This document shows, in pieces, positions 5,895 to 6,855 of a stretch of 6,855 nucleotides of DNA (its first letter is position 1; each line of letters begins with the position of its first letter). The translations under genes and the position numbers were made by a program. Source of the DNA: JBJKSO01 sp046703825. GTDB taxonomy: Bacteria; Chloroflexota; Dormibacteria; Aeolococcales; Bog-877. A model generated the notes under the pieces. That model worked only from the letters and a program-made list of their open reading frames with translations. It did no database searches and had not been told where the DNA came from. Location of the stretch: assembly GCA_046703825.1 (NCBI GenBank), contig JBJKSO010000042.1:1-6855 (forward strand), given 5' to 3'.

Positions 5895-6670
5895 GCCGGC
5901 GTCCCGCTGCCCAGGTACGCGGAGATGACCTCGGGATGCGACTGCACATCGCTCGGCGAGCCCTGGGCGATCAGCTTGCCGAAGTTGAGGACGATCACCC
6001 GGTCACATACGGACATCACCACGCGCATGTCGTGCTCCACTAGCAAAACGGTCACCCCGTTGTCGCGGACGCGCCGGACCAGGCCGCCCAGCGCCCGGCT
6101 CTCGGCCGTATTCATCCCCGCCGCGGGCTCGTCCAGCAGCAAGAGCTTGGGGCGGCTGGCCAGCGCTCTGGCGATCTCGACCCGTCGCTGGTCCCCGTAG
6201 GGGAGCGAGGCGGGCTGGGCTCCCGAATCGAGATTGCCCAGACCGACGAAGCGCAGCATCTCCTCGGCTCGCTCGTGCGCGGCCCGCTCCTCGCGGCGGT
6301 ATCGGGGGGTGTGGAAGGCGGAGTCGAAGACGGTCTCCCTGATGCGGCGATGCTCGCCGACCAGGACGTTGTCCACCACCGAGACGCTCTTGAACAGCCG
6401 GATGTTCTGGAAGGTGCGGGCCAGACCCAGCGCCACTACCTTTCGGGGTGGCAGCCCGTGCAGGCTGTGGCCGTCGAGCAGGACCTCGCCGCGGTAGCCG
6501 CGCACGATCCCCGAGATGGCGTTGAACAAGGAGGTCTTGCCGGCGCCGTTAGGTCCGATCAGGCCGACGATCTCCCCGGGCGCGACCTCGAAGGAGCACT
6601 GCGAAACGGCCAGCACCCCCCCGAATTGCACCGATACCTCCCGCACCGACAGGATCGGCTCAGGGACCAC
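5891..6670 (-). CDS. livG: Branched-chain amino acid-type ABC transporter ATPase LivG
   Basis: This is 259 residues from the chosen start. Walker A is G39-P-N-G-A-G-K-T-S47, the Q-loop is T-F-Q88-N-I-R-L-F, the signature has the LivG form L-P-Y-G-D-Q-R-R (from about 156), Walker B is L-L-L-L-D-E-P with D180/E181, and the H-switch is V-E-H213-D-M. A-G-M-N after Walker B and T-F-Q-N-I-R-L-F are typical of LivG rather than LivF. The GTG at 6668-6670 is preferred: GGAGG (6676-6680) lies 5 bases before it and the first strand follows at once. An ATG at 6739 would add 23 residues lying mostly inside livM, and a GTG at 6676 would sit on the Shine-Dalgarno. The gene overlaps the end of livM by 11 bases and livF by 4. 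It forms the ATPase heterodimer with LivF under the LivH/LivM permeases. Confidence 0.95.
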   Translation of the reverse strand: MVPEPILSVREVSVQFGGVLAVSQCSFEVAPGEIVGLIGPNGAGKTSLFNAISGIVRGYRGEVLLDGHSLHGLPPRKVVALGLARTFQNIRLFKSVSVVDNVLVGEHRRIRETVFDSAFHTPRYRREERAAHERAEEMLRFVGLGNLDSGAQPASLPYGDQRRVEIARALASRPKLLLLDEPAAGMNTAESRALGGLVRRVRDNGVTVLLVEHDMRVVMSVCDRVIVLNFGKLIAQGSPSDVQSHPEVISAYLGSGTPA

Positions 6671-6855
6671 TGCCACCTCCGGGAGCGGTATCCACGACAG
6701 CAGCCACCGAGGCGCGCCGGAACCGGGCGGCTCGGGCACGGTAGGGGATGAGCCCCTGCGGGCGCAGCAGCACCATCACCAGCAGCAGGGCGGCGAAGAT
6801 GACTCCGCTGTAGGTACCTGTGTACGCGGACAGCCACTCCGCGATCACCACGTAG
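6660..6855 (-). CDS. livM: Branched-chain amino acid-type ABC permease LivM, C-terminal end
   Basis: Only the last 64 residues and the stop are present; the gene continues beyond the right edge. The visible part reads W-L-S-A-Y-T-G-T-Y-S-G-V-I-F, then a final hydrophobic segment A-A-L-L-L-V-M-V-L-L and R-P-Q-G-L-I-P. This is the characteristic LivM ending, in which the last membrane helix is followed by a R/F-P-x-G-L motif on the cytoplasmic side. About 28 further residues, Arg/Ala-rich and then Gly/Pro-rich, form a soluble tail. LivM is one of the two membrane subunits of the HAAT importer. Its place directly before livG is the standard order, so livH and a periplasmic binding protein gene are expected further right. 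The last 11 bases overlap the start of livG. Confidence 0.9.
   Translation of the reverse strand, partial: YVVIAEWLSAYTGTYSGVIFAALLLVMVLLRPQGLIPYRARAARFRRASVAAVVDTAPGGGSGP
6676..6680 (-). promoter_or_regulatory. Ribosome binding site that sets the livG start
   Basis: GGAGG on the minus strand lies 5 bases before the GTG at 6670, inside the last codons of livM. It is the clearest Shine-Dalgarno in this operon and supports the GTG 6670 start over the longer ATG 6739 version. Confidence 0.7.

Noticed and set aside
5248..5949. 233-codon minus-strand frame overlapping livF
   Set aside because: It has no ABC motif and an Arg/Gly/Ala-rich composition; the overlapping frame holds all the LivF motifs.
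6671..6739. 23-residue N-terminal extension of LivG from the ATG at 6739
   Set aside because: It lies almost wholly within livM, has no counterpart in LivG proteins, and the GGAGG at 6676-6680 points to the GTG at 6670.
1..6855. CRISPR array, tRNA, IS ends, phage or defence genes
   Set aside because: No regularly spaced repeats, cloverleaf-like segments, transposase motifs or defence domains were seen on either strand.

Overview
The window is high-GC (about two thirds G+C by eye), densely coded bacterial DNA. Genes abut or overlap, starts include GTG and TTG, and some genes look leaderless or nearly so. This suits a soil-type actinobacterium or a high-GC relative such as Chloroflexota/Dormibacterota. 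No rRNA or lineage-specific marker is present, so the phylum is not settled. I see no IS element, tRNA, CRISPR array, prophage gene or long repeat, and no gene-free stretch over 300 bases (the longest is about 100).

Left part (1-778, minus strand): a two-gene unit. A small DUF2277 protein is followed by the N-terminal 171 residues of a CrtI/phytoene-desaturase-like FAD oxidoreductase, whose TTG start overlaps the DUF2277 stop and which runs off the left edge.

Middle part (877-4257): a regulator/exporter module. A TetR-family repressor (minus) and a 12-TM MMPL/RND-type transporter (plus) diverge from a 76-base gap. That gap holds a perfect 18-base palindrome, the likely operator for repression of both genes. 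An unrecognised 115-residue charged protein begins 8 bases after the transporter stop and is probably cotranscribed with it. Its last 31 bases overlap, tail to tail, the end of the next operon.

Right part (4227-6855, minus strand): the distal part of a branched-chain-amino-acid-type (HAAT) ABC importer operon, transcribed right to left: end of the permease LivM, ATPase LivG, ATPase LivF, then an ornithine cyclodeaminase/mu-crystallin family dehydrogenase as last cistron. The junctions are an 11-base overlap, a 4-base TTGA overlap and a TAA-ATG abutment, which implies tight translational coupling. The likely logic is uptake of an amino acid or related amide followed by NAD(P)-linked reduction or oxidation of it or of its imine. 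The enzyme appears to lack the catalytic Asp of true ornithine cyclodeaminases, so an imine/ketimine reductase or amino-acid dehydrogenase role is more likely.

I found no wholly new system. The best leads are the operator, the identity of the last importer-operon enzyme, the small protein attached to the MMPL gene, and the DUF2277-oxidoreductase pairing.
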